A stretch of DNA of 64,000 nucleotides from Butyrivibrio sp. X503. GTDB taxonomy: Bacteria > Bacillota > Clostridia > Lachnospirales > Lachnospiraceae. The notes beneath the pieces were generated by a model that was not told the DNA's origin, searched no databases, and was given only the letters and a program-made list of their open reading frames with translations. Positions 24,490 through 33,430 of the stretch are shown here, one piece after another; the first letter of the stretch is position 1, and every line of letters starts with the position of its first letter. The position numbers and the translations under genes are program-made. Where the stretch lies: positions 1-64,000 of the forward strand of contig NZ_RAIQ01000004.1 of assembly GCF_003625475.1 (NCBI RefSeq). The letters run 5' to 3'.

Positions 24490-26892
24490 TCACAAAATTC
24501 TGATATCTGTTATTACGCATTGGTCACCTGTAAATGCCAGATATACATCTTCTTTGCCTTTTGGAACATTAGTCGTACATCTCAGATTTATACCGAAATT
24601 CTCGGTTTCCATAGTGATCTTGTTGCGTCTTCTCATAAATGTCACAGTGCATTCAAATCCCCTTTTATTCAGCTTCTTCCATTCATCCCAACCCTTGAAA
24701 TCTTCTCCCCTGTGAACACTGATCTCGTTGTCTGCAAGATCGTTTTCCGTGGCATCTTCACCATCGAGACGAATACAGCAATGCTCTGTATAACCGCTAC
24801 CCTCCGGAATTCTGTCATCTGATGAAAACAGCAGTATATACGCACAGTGCCAGATAAGATTCGCAGTCGGAAGACTCATTGTACGAAGCTTGATCCTCAT
24901 GCCGTTGATAACGGGTATTGCTTTTGAATAAGCCTTTCTGTACCCCTCAACCTGAACATTCGGAATATCTCCCTCGATCCTGTCGGTATAGGTTATTTCC
25001 TGCACTATTCTCGGAATGTACTTTTCGTCAATCTGCTGCCCCGTATCATTAAATGACACATTCATGATATGACAATGCTCCCCCGTAAAAGCGAGATAAC
25101 AATACCTTATCGCATCCGGCAGCGCCACTGTCACATCGAGAACATGCTTAGAATTGACAATCTTAAGCCTGACATGATCTCTGTATTTGGAAGCCTCAAT
25201 CTCATAGTGAGTAACACCTTTTTTATCCTCACCGCTTCCTTCCTCAGCAGGAAGATCCTGAACTCGTATATCTCTCGCCTGCGTAGCGATCACATGACCG
25301 TCAAGCCATATCTCTGCATACTCAACATACTGAAGCAGTCTTATCTCTCTGTCATCGTTATGCACGCAGGCGTCATGTGAATCAAAAAGAATTATCGTAG
25401 GAATCGAAATATCCTCTTCAAATCCCACCTCTGCCTGGCTGTCCAACTTAATCTCCATCTTACTTTCAGTAATCCTGATTCCCTCAGAAACATGCTCCTT
25501 GTATTCATTAAAATGCATTGCTCCCGAAGTTATCAGATCATCACTCTTTCGCGATTCAAGATAATTATCCTTGTATCGCATCATATATTCCGTATCGTGA
25601 TCGATCATATCAACCATGATCTCACAGAATTTCGGATCAAGCTGAGTTCCTGCCTTTTTGATGATTTCTTCTCTGACTGTACTCTGAGGCATGATCTCTC
25701 TGTTACTTCTCTTGGATGTCATCGAATCATACTCATCAGCCACCGCAACTATTCTGGCATACACAGGAATATTCTCCCCTGACAGTCCTTCGGGATATCC
25801 CTTACCGTCATATCTTTCATGGTGATACTTGGCGCCGATATAAAGAGACGGAAACTCATCTATATTTGAAAGAAATTCCGCACCTATCTCGGAATGTTGC
25901 TTAAAATATTTGTATTCTTCCGTCGTCAGCCCGGTATCCTTTTTTATTATCTCATCGGGTATTCCGATCTTTCCGACATCATGCATAAGCCCCGCAAAGT
26001 ATGCCTCATCACATTCTTTTTCATCCATACCGGCAAGTCTTGCTATTTCCCTTGAATACTCAGCAACTCTTAAGGAATGTCCTTTGGTATATTCAACTTT
26101 CGCATCGATAGCCGTCACAAGCGCCGTCGCGGTTTTTTCATATAAACGCCTAAGACTTTCATGCTCTCCTTTTAAGTTATCAATCTCAATCTTGTTGGCT
26201 CTTTCCACTCTCTCATTCATATCAAGCAGCGCAAAAATATACAATCCGACAACCATCGATACCGCAGCAATATCAACAAATGAGAAGCCTGCGATGTAAT
26301 ACTGTGTCAGTGATGCAAATATACAAACAGCATCAAAAAGAAATACCGATAAAGCCAGCTTTCCTTTAATACTCTTTCTGTATATGAACAGAGTGATGAT
26401 CTGCAATATCATGATCGAGTACGGGAAAATATAACTTACATAAAACAACGAAGACCTATGGTACAGGTTGTTTTCATCAAAAGTATAATAAAGTCCCGTA
26501 AACTGTGATAGGATCACAAGAAAAAGCGCTATAGCACCTAAAACATAAGATATCTTAAGAGTTATCGGAATCTTAGGTACATCACCTTCATTTCTTAAAA
26601 TATCATCCAGATAAAAGTTTATTGTAAGTAAAACGAACACCGTCATGAAAAAGACAAAGAAATTGCCGACTCTGACCGCATAATAACTATGCGCATCAAG
26701 CAATCCTTTGTACAAATAGGAAATCCTGTCCGCTTCAAGCCATATCGCCGCGCCCACTTGCATCATCAAAAGAATAATCTTTCTGCGCCTTGACATGATC
26801 TTACTTATAAAGGTAAAAAGAGCTATGATGGCACATACGGATGCAAGCGCAAGCATAATATCAACTTGATATAGTTTAAGCGTATCCAACAT
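24490..26892 (-). CDS. Membrane HD-GYP c-di-GMP phosphodiesterase with two C-terminal repeat domains of unknown function
   Basis: 800 residues. Residues 1-230 form about seven TM helices. A coiled coil leads into an HD-GYP domain (about 245-440) with HDVGKIGIP near 302, YHHERYDGKGYPEG near 355-368 and VADEYDSMTS, all metal and substrate residues intact; it should hydrolyse c-di-GMP. The C-terminal 340 residues are unusual: two related blocks ending YLAFTGEHCHIMNVS (near 600) and YLAFTGDQCVITDIR (near 785) look like beta-sandwich ligand-binding domains. By topology they are cytoplasmic, so they may bind an internal metabolite or partner. ATG 26892 has AAAGGAAA upstream. It is the second gene of a possible operon after the hybrid kinase. 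Confidence 0.9.
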   Translation of the reverse strand: MLDTLKLYQVDIMLALASVCAIIALFTFISKIMSRRRKIILLMMQVGAAIWLEADRISYLYKGLLDAHSYYAVRVGNFFVFFMTVFVLLTINFYLDDILRNEGDVPKIPITLKISYVLGAIALFLVILSQFTGLYYTFDENNLYHRSSLFYVSYIFPYSIMILQIITLFIYRKSIKGKLALSVFLFDAVCIFASLTQYYIAGFSFVDIAAVSMVVGLYIFALLDMNERVERANKIEIDNLKGEHESLRRLYEKTATALVTAIDAKVEYTKGHSLRVAEYSREIARLAGMDEKECDEAYFAGLMHDVGKIGIPDEIIKKDTGLTTEEYKYFKQHSEIGAEFLSNIDEFPSLYIGAKYHHERYDGKGYPEGLSGENIPVYARIVAVADEYDSMTSKRSNREIMPQSTVREEIIKKAGTQLDPKFCEIMVDMIDHDTEYMMRYKDNYLESRKSDDLITSGAMHFNEYKEHVSEGIRITESKMEIKLDSQAEVGFEEDISIPTIILFDSHDACVHNDDREIRLLQYVEYAEIWLDGHVIATQARDIRVQDLPAEEGSGEDKKGVTHYEIEASKYRDHVRLKIVNSKHVLDVTVALPDAIRYCYLAFTGEHCHIMNVSFNDTGQQIDEKYIPRIVQEITYTDRIEGDIPNVQVEGYRKAYSKAIPVINGMRIKLRTMSLPTANLIWHCAYILLFSSDDRIPEGSGYTEHCCIRLDGEDATENDLADNEISVHRGEDFKGWDEWKKLNKRGFECTVTFMRRRNKITMETENFGINLRCTTNVPKGKEDVYLAFTGDQCVITDIRIL

Positions 26893-26928
26893 TCTCGTTT
26901 TCCTTTCCCTACCGTTCTTTCGATGTCT

Positions 26929-29900
26929 TTACTCAATTCCCAATAGCTTTTCCATATCATCCCAGTTAAAGATCTTTAGATTCTTTCGCAGATCTTTCAT
27001 CTTAGCGGCATCTTCTTTCGGGAGTCTGTATTCATCAACCTGATCAAGCACCATCAAAACACCGTCATAATCCATCATTGGAACAAGCTCTTTTAATGCT
27101 TCATAAGCATCAGAAAGATCCTCTGTAGATATTTCAGCCTTATTGGCATCACCTGCTTCATCAGACATTTCTCTGAGCTTTTCAAGCTTATGTTCATACT
27201 CTCTGTAGTCCTTCATCAGTTCATCGATGCCGTTACTGATATATTCAATATCATGCGCATTTCCCGCATCTTCCATAAGGCGGAATCTCTCTGAAAGATT
27301 AAGCGCTCCTATTATCCTTGAGGAACTCTTTAGTGCGTGCACCTTTATGGTATACAGCTTGATATCGTTATCCTTATACGCTCCCTCAATAAGCGCAGCA
27401 TTATCTTCAATCGTATCAAGGAACATATTCAGCGAATCGATAAATGCATCTGCCCCTCCGCAGTATTTGATTCCGTCATCCACGGATATCTCCGGAATAT
27501 TTCTAAGCCACTCATATTCATTAGGAAGCTCATTTTCTACAGCCTCGGCATCGGCATCCGTAGGCTTCATCATGATATTTTCAGGCAGATGCTTCATAAT
27601 GGCATTCTCAACCTGAACCGTATCAATAGGTTTTGCAAGGAAACCGTTGAAGCCTTTTTCCAGATAGAACGATTCTCCAACCGTCTGATTGGCGGTAAGT
27701 GCATATACGGGAAGATCGGGATGATTTTTCCTTATATGCTCAAGAGTCTCGATTCCGTCCATTCCGGGCATCATATGATCAAGCAATACCACGTCGAATT
27801 TTCCCGTCTTTAATTTCTCAAGACACTCTTTTCCACTCTCGGCTGTAGTTATAAACATCTTTGTCGGTTTCAAAAGACCTTTTATAACCGCAAGGTTCAT
27901 CGCATTATCATCTACAACTAGGATATCCGCTTCGGGCGCAATAAACTTAGGCACGTAAACGCCCTTGCCGGCCGTGTCGTTATCTTCATGGAATGCTCCT
28001 ATCTCATGGTCGTCTATTATCTTCTGAGACAGCGTTAAGATAAATTCACTTCCTTCACCGTATTCACTCTCGCACCAGAGCTTGCCGTTCATAAGAAGCG
28101 CAAACTGCCTTGAGATATCAAGTCCGAGTCCTGTTCCCTGGATGGAGCTGTTCTTTTCCTCATCCAGACGTTCATAAGCATTAAAGAGCTTATCAAGATC
28201 TTCTTTCTTAACGCCTATTCCGGTATCTTTTACGGATATCCTAAGTGCGCATGAAAGCTCACTTTTTTCCGTAACCCAGACCTTTAAAACAAATCCGCCT
28301 TCTTCCGTATATTTAACGGCATTGGTAAGCAGATTAAGTATTATCTGTTTGATCTTTCCTTCGTCTCCGTACAGTCTTACGGGAGTGGTAGGATCGATAT
28401 CAACATCAAAACTCAGCTTTTTGGCTTCACTTCTTACCCTGATCATCTTGATAACGGATCTTAGCATCTCTACAACGTCGTATTCCTGCTCGACAAGATG
28501 CATCTTCCCCGACTCAATCTTTGAGATATCCAAAAGGTCGTTTATAAGACTAAGAAGCGATTCCGTCGCTCCTTTTATGTCATGGGCATATCCAAGAACC
28601 GATTGATAATAACCCTCCGGTACACCTCGTCCATCCTCTCTTATGATCATCTCATCCATTCCCAGGATAGTGTTAATGGGAGTTCTGATCTCATGGGACA
28701 TATTGGCAAGAAACCTTGATTTTGCCATATTAGCCTTCTCGGCTTCTTCCTTACTTTCCTGTATCTGCAGGTACTGCTTTCTTATGACGGTTCCGTTCAT
28801 AACACGCCACACGATAAAGCCTACCAAAGAAACAAGCAGCGCGATCATAAGAATCCTGACTGTAATAAGTTCAAAGAACTGAGGTTCTTTTCTTATGTCA
28901 AAAGTAGTATCGTTAAAAACGGTCTTTCTGTCTCTTCCCAGGATCTGTATATGCAGAACATAGTTGCCGTATCCAAGCCCCGTATATTCCAGGTTGGACA
29001 GCCTGCTCTGCTCTATCGTCATACCTTCGTCATCCGTTCCTTCCAAAAATACCCTTACGGTCGGATTGGACATACTGTAATCAAGTACCGCAGGAATGAT
29101 CTGGATTCGTCCGTTTCCGGCAGGGATTGAATACCCGCCGTTTTCATCCGGAAGTACCACTTCTCCGTCATATACAATCGAAGCTATCGCAACTTTAACA
29201 ATAAGTTTTTCTTCCAGGAAGTTGTTGATATTAACCTTGGAAACTCCGGTCCTGCCGGCTATATAAAGATTTCCGTCATCCGAAAGAAAACTGTAACTAT
29301 GCGCAACGGGTATACTGGTAACTCCGTTTACCATGGTATATAGTCTGTAATCCGATATATTGTCATCAAACAATTCCTGTTTTTTTACAACATACAATCC
29401 CTGCGATGACATAAACCAGTAATTGTCGACGTTATCCGAAAAAACATCAAAAACGTTGTTATACGGGAATGATTTTACTTCGGTAATTTCTCCGTCTTTC
29501 ATATACTCCACTGAATTGGAAGTTATTATCCAGTAAAGCCCATTTACTTTATCTTTTTTTAGTCTCATGATAACGTCGCTGGTAAGCTTTCCTTCCATTT
29601 TTCTCGCGCCGCTATCATCTATAACATATACGCCGTCTCCATCTGTTCCCGCAAAGATCTCACCGTTATCGCCCTCGGTAACGGTAAGTATAACGGTATT
29701 CATCATTCCGTCATCGCTTCCGACAGTTCTTTTTACCTGATAGTCTTTTATATAAACAAGCCCATCATTGGTACCAACGGCAACAGTTCCGTCCGTCATC
29801 TCATATGCACAGCGGATCTCGTTGGAAGGAAGCCCGTTTTCGATAGTGTAAGATTTTATCGAGGTATCTTTTTCATAACAAATAAGCCCTTTATTCCCTG

Positions 29901-31164
29901 AAAAAGTGGAAATCCAAAGCTTACCGTTTTTATCTTTCATAAAGTGGCGTATTCTTATGTTTTTGAGATATTTTGTAAGATCGTTACTTACCGAATTATG
30001 CCCAAGTCCCGCTATATACAAGCCATCATCAGTTCCGACGTACAGTTCTCCGCCGTAGAAGCATGTGGCGTTGACCACTTCATCAGGGATTCCCGAAAGC
30101 GCGGTGAAGTTCTGGAAATTGTTTACTACAATTTTCATTACCCCCTGTCTGGAAGATACAAACCACATGTTTCCCTGATAGTCGGAGGTTTGCATTTCAA
30201 TAGCCGCATCCATAGGAAGATTTTCAAGCACATTAAATCTTCCGACCTCGGTAAAATAACCGATCACCGAGCCCGAAGAAGCCCATATTCTCTTACAGTC
30301 ATAGCTTAGCCAGTGAATATTACCGGCATCTGTCGCATCATAGCAAATAAGACTTTCGACATTTTGACCAAGGCTACCGTAATAGATATGCCCGGTTTCC
30401 GTTCCGAAATACAGGATTCCCGGTTCGCGGGGATCCGCAAGAATAGTGGTTATAAGACCTGTCCCAAGCTCTTCGCTTTCATAGTATTGGCTCACCGTAT
30501 CACGGGATAATTGAAAAACGGCACCGTTCTTGGTCTGGCCGTAAACATTTCCGACAGCATCCGAAGTAAGCTTTAATACTCTCTCACCATTGATCCTGTC
30601 ATCATCTATAGAATGAAGATTCATTTCTTTATCCACGTAGTCAACACCGGATGTTGTCGCAATATAGACATTTCCGTGCATATCCTCTGCGAAACACCTG
30701 ATTGATGAAGACGACAATCCTTCGTCCTTTGAATAATGGATAAAATCATTTTTATCAAGAACAACCACACCGTTGTCATTTGTTCCGACCCAGATACGAT
30801 TTTTACTGTCTTCAAATATATATCTTCCGTTTGTAAGTCCCATAGATGCGGGTAATCTTTCAAAAGATGAACCGTCATATCTTATGATTCCGGCATACCC
30901 GCCTATCCAGATGTAACCGTCGGAAGCTCCGAGAATACAGTTTGCTTCCGATGTTGGAATTCCGTTTGTCGCATCATAAACTTTGGCCATGTATCCGACA
31001 TCGCCAAGCTGGCCGGTTGCCGCATATCCACCGCCGTTCAGAGATTCCTCTTCCTGCTCCTCGTCACCTTGTACATCTGCAAAAGCAGGTACCGATATAT
31101 TTCCCAAGCAAAAGACAAAAAGAAGAATTGCAATATATATTTTTTTAATGTATTTGCCCGTCAT
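26929..31164 (-). CDS. Hybrid two-component sensor: Reg_prop beta-propeller, Y_Y_Y, HisKA-HATPase, receiver and Hpt
   Basis: 1411 residues. A signal peptide (1-30, ending FA-D) precedes a large extracytoplasmic sensor of two-component-propeller repeats, many with the pattern GNxWFxSxxGV. A Y_Y_Y-like domain follows, then one TM helix near 765-785. Inside the cell are HisKA (FLANMSHEIRTPINT, His near 823), HATPase (NLLTNAVKYTEEGG; GTGLGLDISRQF), a receiver (VVDDNAMNLAV; Asp near 1128 in VVLLDHMMPGMDG) and an Hpt domain with HALKSSSRIIGA (His near 1275). The propeller/Y_Y_Y architecture is best known from polysaccharide sensors of Bacteroidetes. No output domain is fused, so the Hpt should pass phosphate to a separate receiver such as the one at 23.7-24.4 kb. 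Confidence 0.93.
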   Translation of the reverse strand: MTGKYIKKIYIAILLFVFCLGNISVPAFADVQGDEEQEEESLNGGGYAATGQLGDVGYMAKVYDATNGIPTSEANCILGASDGYIWIGGYAGIIRYDGSSFERLPASMGLTNGRYIFEDSKNRIWVGTNDNGVVVLDKNDFIHYSKDEGLSSSSIRCFAEDMHGNVYIATTSGVDYVDKEMNLHSIDDDRINGERVLKLTSDAVGNVYGQTKNGAVFQLSRDTVSQYYESEELGTGLITTILADPREPGILYFGTETGHIYYGSLGQNVESLICYDATDAGNIHWLSYDCKRIWASSGSVIGYFTEVGRFNVLENLPMDAAIEMQTSDYQGNMWFVSSRQGVMKIVVNNFQNFTALSGIPDEVVNATCFYGGELYVGTDDGLYIAGLGHNSVSNDLTKYLKNIRIRHFMKDKNGKLWISTFSGNKGLICYEKDTSIKSYTIENGLPSNEIRCAYEMTDGTVAVGTNDGLVYIKDYQVKRTVGSDDGMMNTVILTVTEGDNGEIFAGTDGDGVYVIDDSGARKMEGKLTSDVIMRLKKDKVNGLYWIITSNSVEYMKDGEITEVKSFPYNNVFDVFSDNVDNYWFMSSQGLYVVKKQELFDDNISDYRLYTMVNGVTSIPVAHSYSFLSDDGNLYIAGRTGVSKVNINNFLEEKLIVKVAIASIVYDGEVVLPDENGGYSIPAGNGRIQIIPAVLDYSMSNPTVRVFLEGTDDEGMTIEQSRLSNLEYTGLGYGNYVLHIQILGRDRKTVFNDTTFDIRKEPQFFELITVRILMIALLVSLVGFIVWRVMNGTVIRKQYLQIQESKEEAEKANMAKSRFLANMSHEIRTPINTILGMDEMIIREDGRGVPEGYYQSVLGYAHDIKGATESLLSLINDLLDISKIESGKMHLVEQEYDVVEMLRSVIKMIRVRSEAKKLSFDVDIDPTTPVRLYGDEGKIKQIILNLLTNAVKYTEEGGFVLKVWVTEKSELSCALRISVKDTGIGVKKEDLDKLFNAYERLDEEKNSSIQGTGLGLDISRQFALLMNGKLWCESEYGEGSEFILTLSQKIIDDHEIGAFHEDNDTAGKGVYVPKFIAPEADILVVDDNAMNLAVIKGLLKPTKMFITTAESGKECLEKLKTGKFDVVLLDHMMPGMDGIETLEHIRKNHPDLPVYALTANQTVGESFYLEKGFNGFLAKPIDTVQVENAIMKHLPENIMMKPTDADAEAVENELPNEYEWLRNIPEISVDDGIKYCGGADAFIDSLNMFLDTIEDNAALIEGAYKDNDIKLYTIKVHALKSSSRIIGALNLSERFRLMEDAGNAHDIEYISNGIDELMKDYREYEHKLEKLREMSDEAGDANKAEISTEDLSDAYEALKELVPMMDYDGVLMVLDQVDEYRLPKEDAAKMKDLRKNLKIFNWDDMEKLLGIE

Positions 31165-31200
31165 TATCAGATACGACCTCCATTGTAACCGGTAATCATA

Positions 31201-33336
31201 TCAGGAATATTTTCTCAGAATGTTCTTAACTTCGCTGAATGAATCAGCAAATGCCTCTACACACTTTGGATCAAATCTGGTTCCCGAACCGTCAAGGATT
31301 ACATCCAACGCATCTTGGTAGTTCGACGCAGATTTATATACACGCAGTGACGTTACCGCATCAAATACATCTGCAATTGCCATGATACGCGCAGACAAAG
31401 GAATAACTTCTCCGTGAAGTCCCTCGGGATATCCTGTGCCGTCCCAGTGTTCATGATGGTAAGCTGCCATGTTCCTTGCCTCTTTGAGATAGTTTTCTCC
31501 CTTCATGGAGCTTATCGTATTGTCCAATATCTTTTTACCCTCAATTGTATGAGTCTTCATGATCTCAAATTCCTCATCGGTAAGCGCATCCGGTTTATTG
31601 AGGATTGATTCGGGTATCTTGATCTTGCCTATGTCATAAAGAGGCGTAGACATCTCAACATCCTTCATATATTTGAGAGTAAGTTTCTCAGGGTAATAGC
31701 CTTTCCTCTTTAGTCCTTCCAATATGATCCGCACATAAGCGGTCGTCTTCTGAATATGCGCTTTTGAGTCGATGTTCTGACTTTCCACGATATCCGCCAT
31801 AGTGGCCACAAGTCCGGCCTGCATCTTTTCATTGGACTGTGCGAGTGTCAAAACATTTCGCATCTGTTCGGCTGTCGTATTGGCCATCTTGCAAATGGAA
31901 TTATAGAGCCTCTCAAGCTCGTCATTGGTCCTTATATCAAGTCTTTCAAGCTTTCGAACACTCTCATCGAGTTCATCCTGATCTTCTATACTCTCCATAA
32001 ACTCGTCAATGCGCATTTCGAGAGCACCTATCGGATAAACAAGATTGTGCGCCGCCATCATAAAACCGCACGAAAGAATTAGCGCGCAGAATCCCGAGAA
32101 GGTCAAAGTTATTTTGATCACATATTTTTTCAGGAACATGTTGTAATCTTTAAGCGAAACTTCCGCACCTACATAAAAGGCTTTATCTTCCGTTGCATGT
32201 ATCTGTTCATAAGAAGTGATCAGATAACCGTATTTTCCGATAGACTCGCGGGAACCGCTTTCCGGTCCGTCATAAAGTACATTCAGTGAATCCATAAGGA
32301 AATTTGCATCATCTGTCTTTTCACCTAAAATGCCGCTCTTTTGGAAATCCTCGTCTGTATCAAAAATCATATATATGCTGTCATCTTTTATATCAAAAAC
32401 ATATAGACGTTCGATCAAAGGAATCGATTCTTTTAGAGACATTAGCATTTCGTTATACTGAAGATACTTAACATCTCTGTATTCGTTAACCTTGACATTC
32501 TTTTGGGCAAATGCCTCAAGATATCTTTGTTCTATCGAAGTCGCCACCAGTTTGGCGACATCAGCCGACATATTTCTTCCTCTTTCTTTTGCCTCATCAA
32601 AATTGACTCTGGAACTTACCACTCCGAGGATAACGGATGTAAAAATCGTAACAAGCATGAGGACAACCACAACTTTTACCATAATGGATGTGTTGCCCTT
32701 TTTGCTGTTCTGCACTATTTCTTTTCTCTCTTTGTTGGAAAGAGGTGTCTGTTTCCATCTGCTGTTCCACATTATCATCCTTAAATCCTGAGGAACCAGT
32801 CTATACAGACCATATGCAGCCAGAACGGAGATGCTCTTATCGATCACATTAAGCGTTATGACCAGAATTATCATTGCTATAACAAAGTTCTTTTCACTGG
32901 AACCGCCCATAAGCCTAGCGGTATCATTTATGTAATTGAGCTGGGGTTTTTCTAAAAGCAGCCACTGAAAGAGCGCACCGAATACACCGCTCATAAATGC
33001 GGAATCCAGAATAAAGCAGAGTAATTTTTTAATAGTTATATTTTCTTTCCCGATATATACCGTAGCCCTGATGGCCACAAAAACTCCTATCATTGCATAG
33101 CACATAGAATCGGGAATAAAAAAGCCATAGATAAGATATGTCAGGACAGCTACCACAATTGCAGGTAATTGTCCCCACACAAACGCCATAGAAATAGTTC
33201 CGATAGTATCAAGATATATCGGAAGATTAAAAAAAGCCGTGATTCTAAGGGCAATGATATTAACTGCCACGCATATCACTACCCAACGAATAAACTCTAT
33301 TCGAAGTTGTTTGCTCTTACTTAAATGTCCCTTCAC
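31201..33336 (-). CDS. Membrane HD-GYP-like protein with substituted catalytic histidine
   Basis: About 711 residues from GTG 33336, preferred because AGGGGA lies nine bases upstream; the in-frame ATG at 33354 falls on the tail of the previous terminator. Residues 1-190 hold five or six TM helices resembling a small-molecule-binding membrane domain. A second TM pair (about 225-248 and 385-408) brackets an extracytoplasmic sensor. A linker precedes the HD-GYP domain (about 520-700). There the canonical HD pair reads Tyr-Asp (TPLYDIGKIKIP, near 565), while YHHEHWDGTGYPEG and ADVFDAVTS are intact. Loss of that His should damage the metal site. The protein may be a poor enzyme or a c-di-GMP receptor. 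It lies 36 bp upstream of the hybrid kinase gene. Confidence 0.88.
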   Translation of the reverse strand: MKGHLSKSKQLRIEFIRWVVICVAVNIIALRITAFFNLPIYLDTIGTISMAFVWGQLPAIVVAVLTYLIYGFFIPDSMCYAMIGVFVAIRATVYIGKENITIKKLLCFILDSAFMSGVFGALFQWLLLEKPQLNYINDTARLMGGSSEKNFVIAMIILVITLNVIDKSISVLAAYGLYRLVPQDLRMIMWNSRWKQTPLSNKERKEIVQNSKKGNTSIMVKVVVVLMLVTIFTSVILGVVSSRVNFDEAKERGRNMSADVAKLVATSIEQRYLEAFAQKNVKVNEYRDVKYLQYNEMLMSLKESIPLIERLYVFDIKDDSIYMIFDTDEDFQKSGILGEKTDDANFLMDSLNVLYDGPESGSRESIGKYGYLITSYEQIHATEDKAFYVGAEVSLKDYNMFLKKYVIKITLTFSGFCALILSCGFMMAAHNLVYPIGALEMRIDEFMESIEDQDELDESVRKLERLDIRTNDELERLYNSICKMANTTAEQMRNVLTLAQSNEKMQAGLVATMADIVESQNIDSKAHIQKTTAYVRIILEGLKRKGYYPEKLTLKYMKDVEMSTPLYDIGKIKIPESILNKPDALTDEEFEIMKTHTIEGKKILDNTISSMKGENYLKEARNMAAYHHEHWDGTGYPEGLHGEVIPLSARIMAIADVFDAVTSLRVYKSASNYQDALDVILDGSGTRFDPKCVEAFADSFSEVKNILRKYS

Positions 33337-33353
33337 TAAGATAAATCCCCTCA

Positions 33354-33394
33354 TGGATATAAAGAGGCGGTAACGAAATCAACATTACCGCCTC
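33354..33394 (-). terminator. Intrinsic terminator of the chemoreceptor gene
   Basis: Stem GAGGCGGTAA (33364-33373) with TTACCGCCTC (33385-33394), an 11-base loop, and TTTATAT after it on the minus strand. It lies 37 bp past the receptor stop codon and right before the HD-GYP-like gene. Confidence 0.82.
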
Positions 33395-33430
33395 CCAACT
33401 TCTTAATAAATCAAGTCAAACACTATTCTT

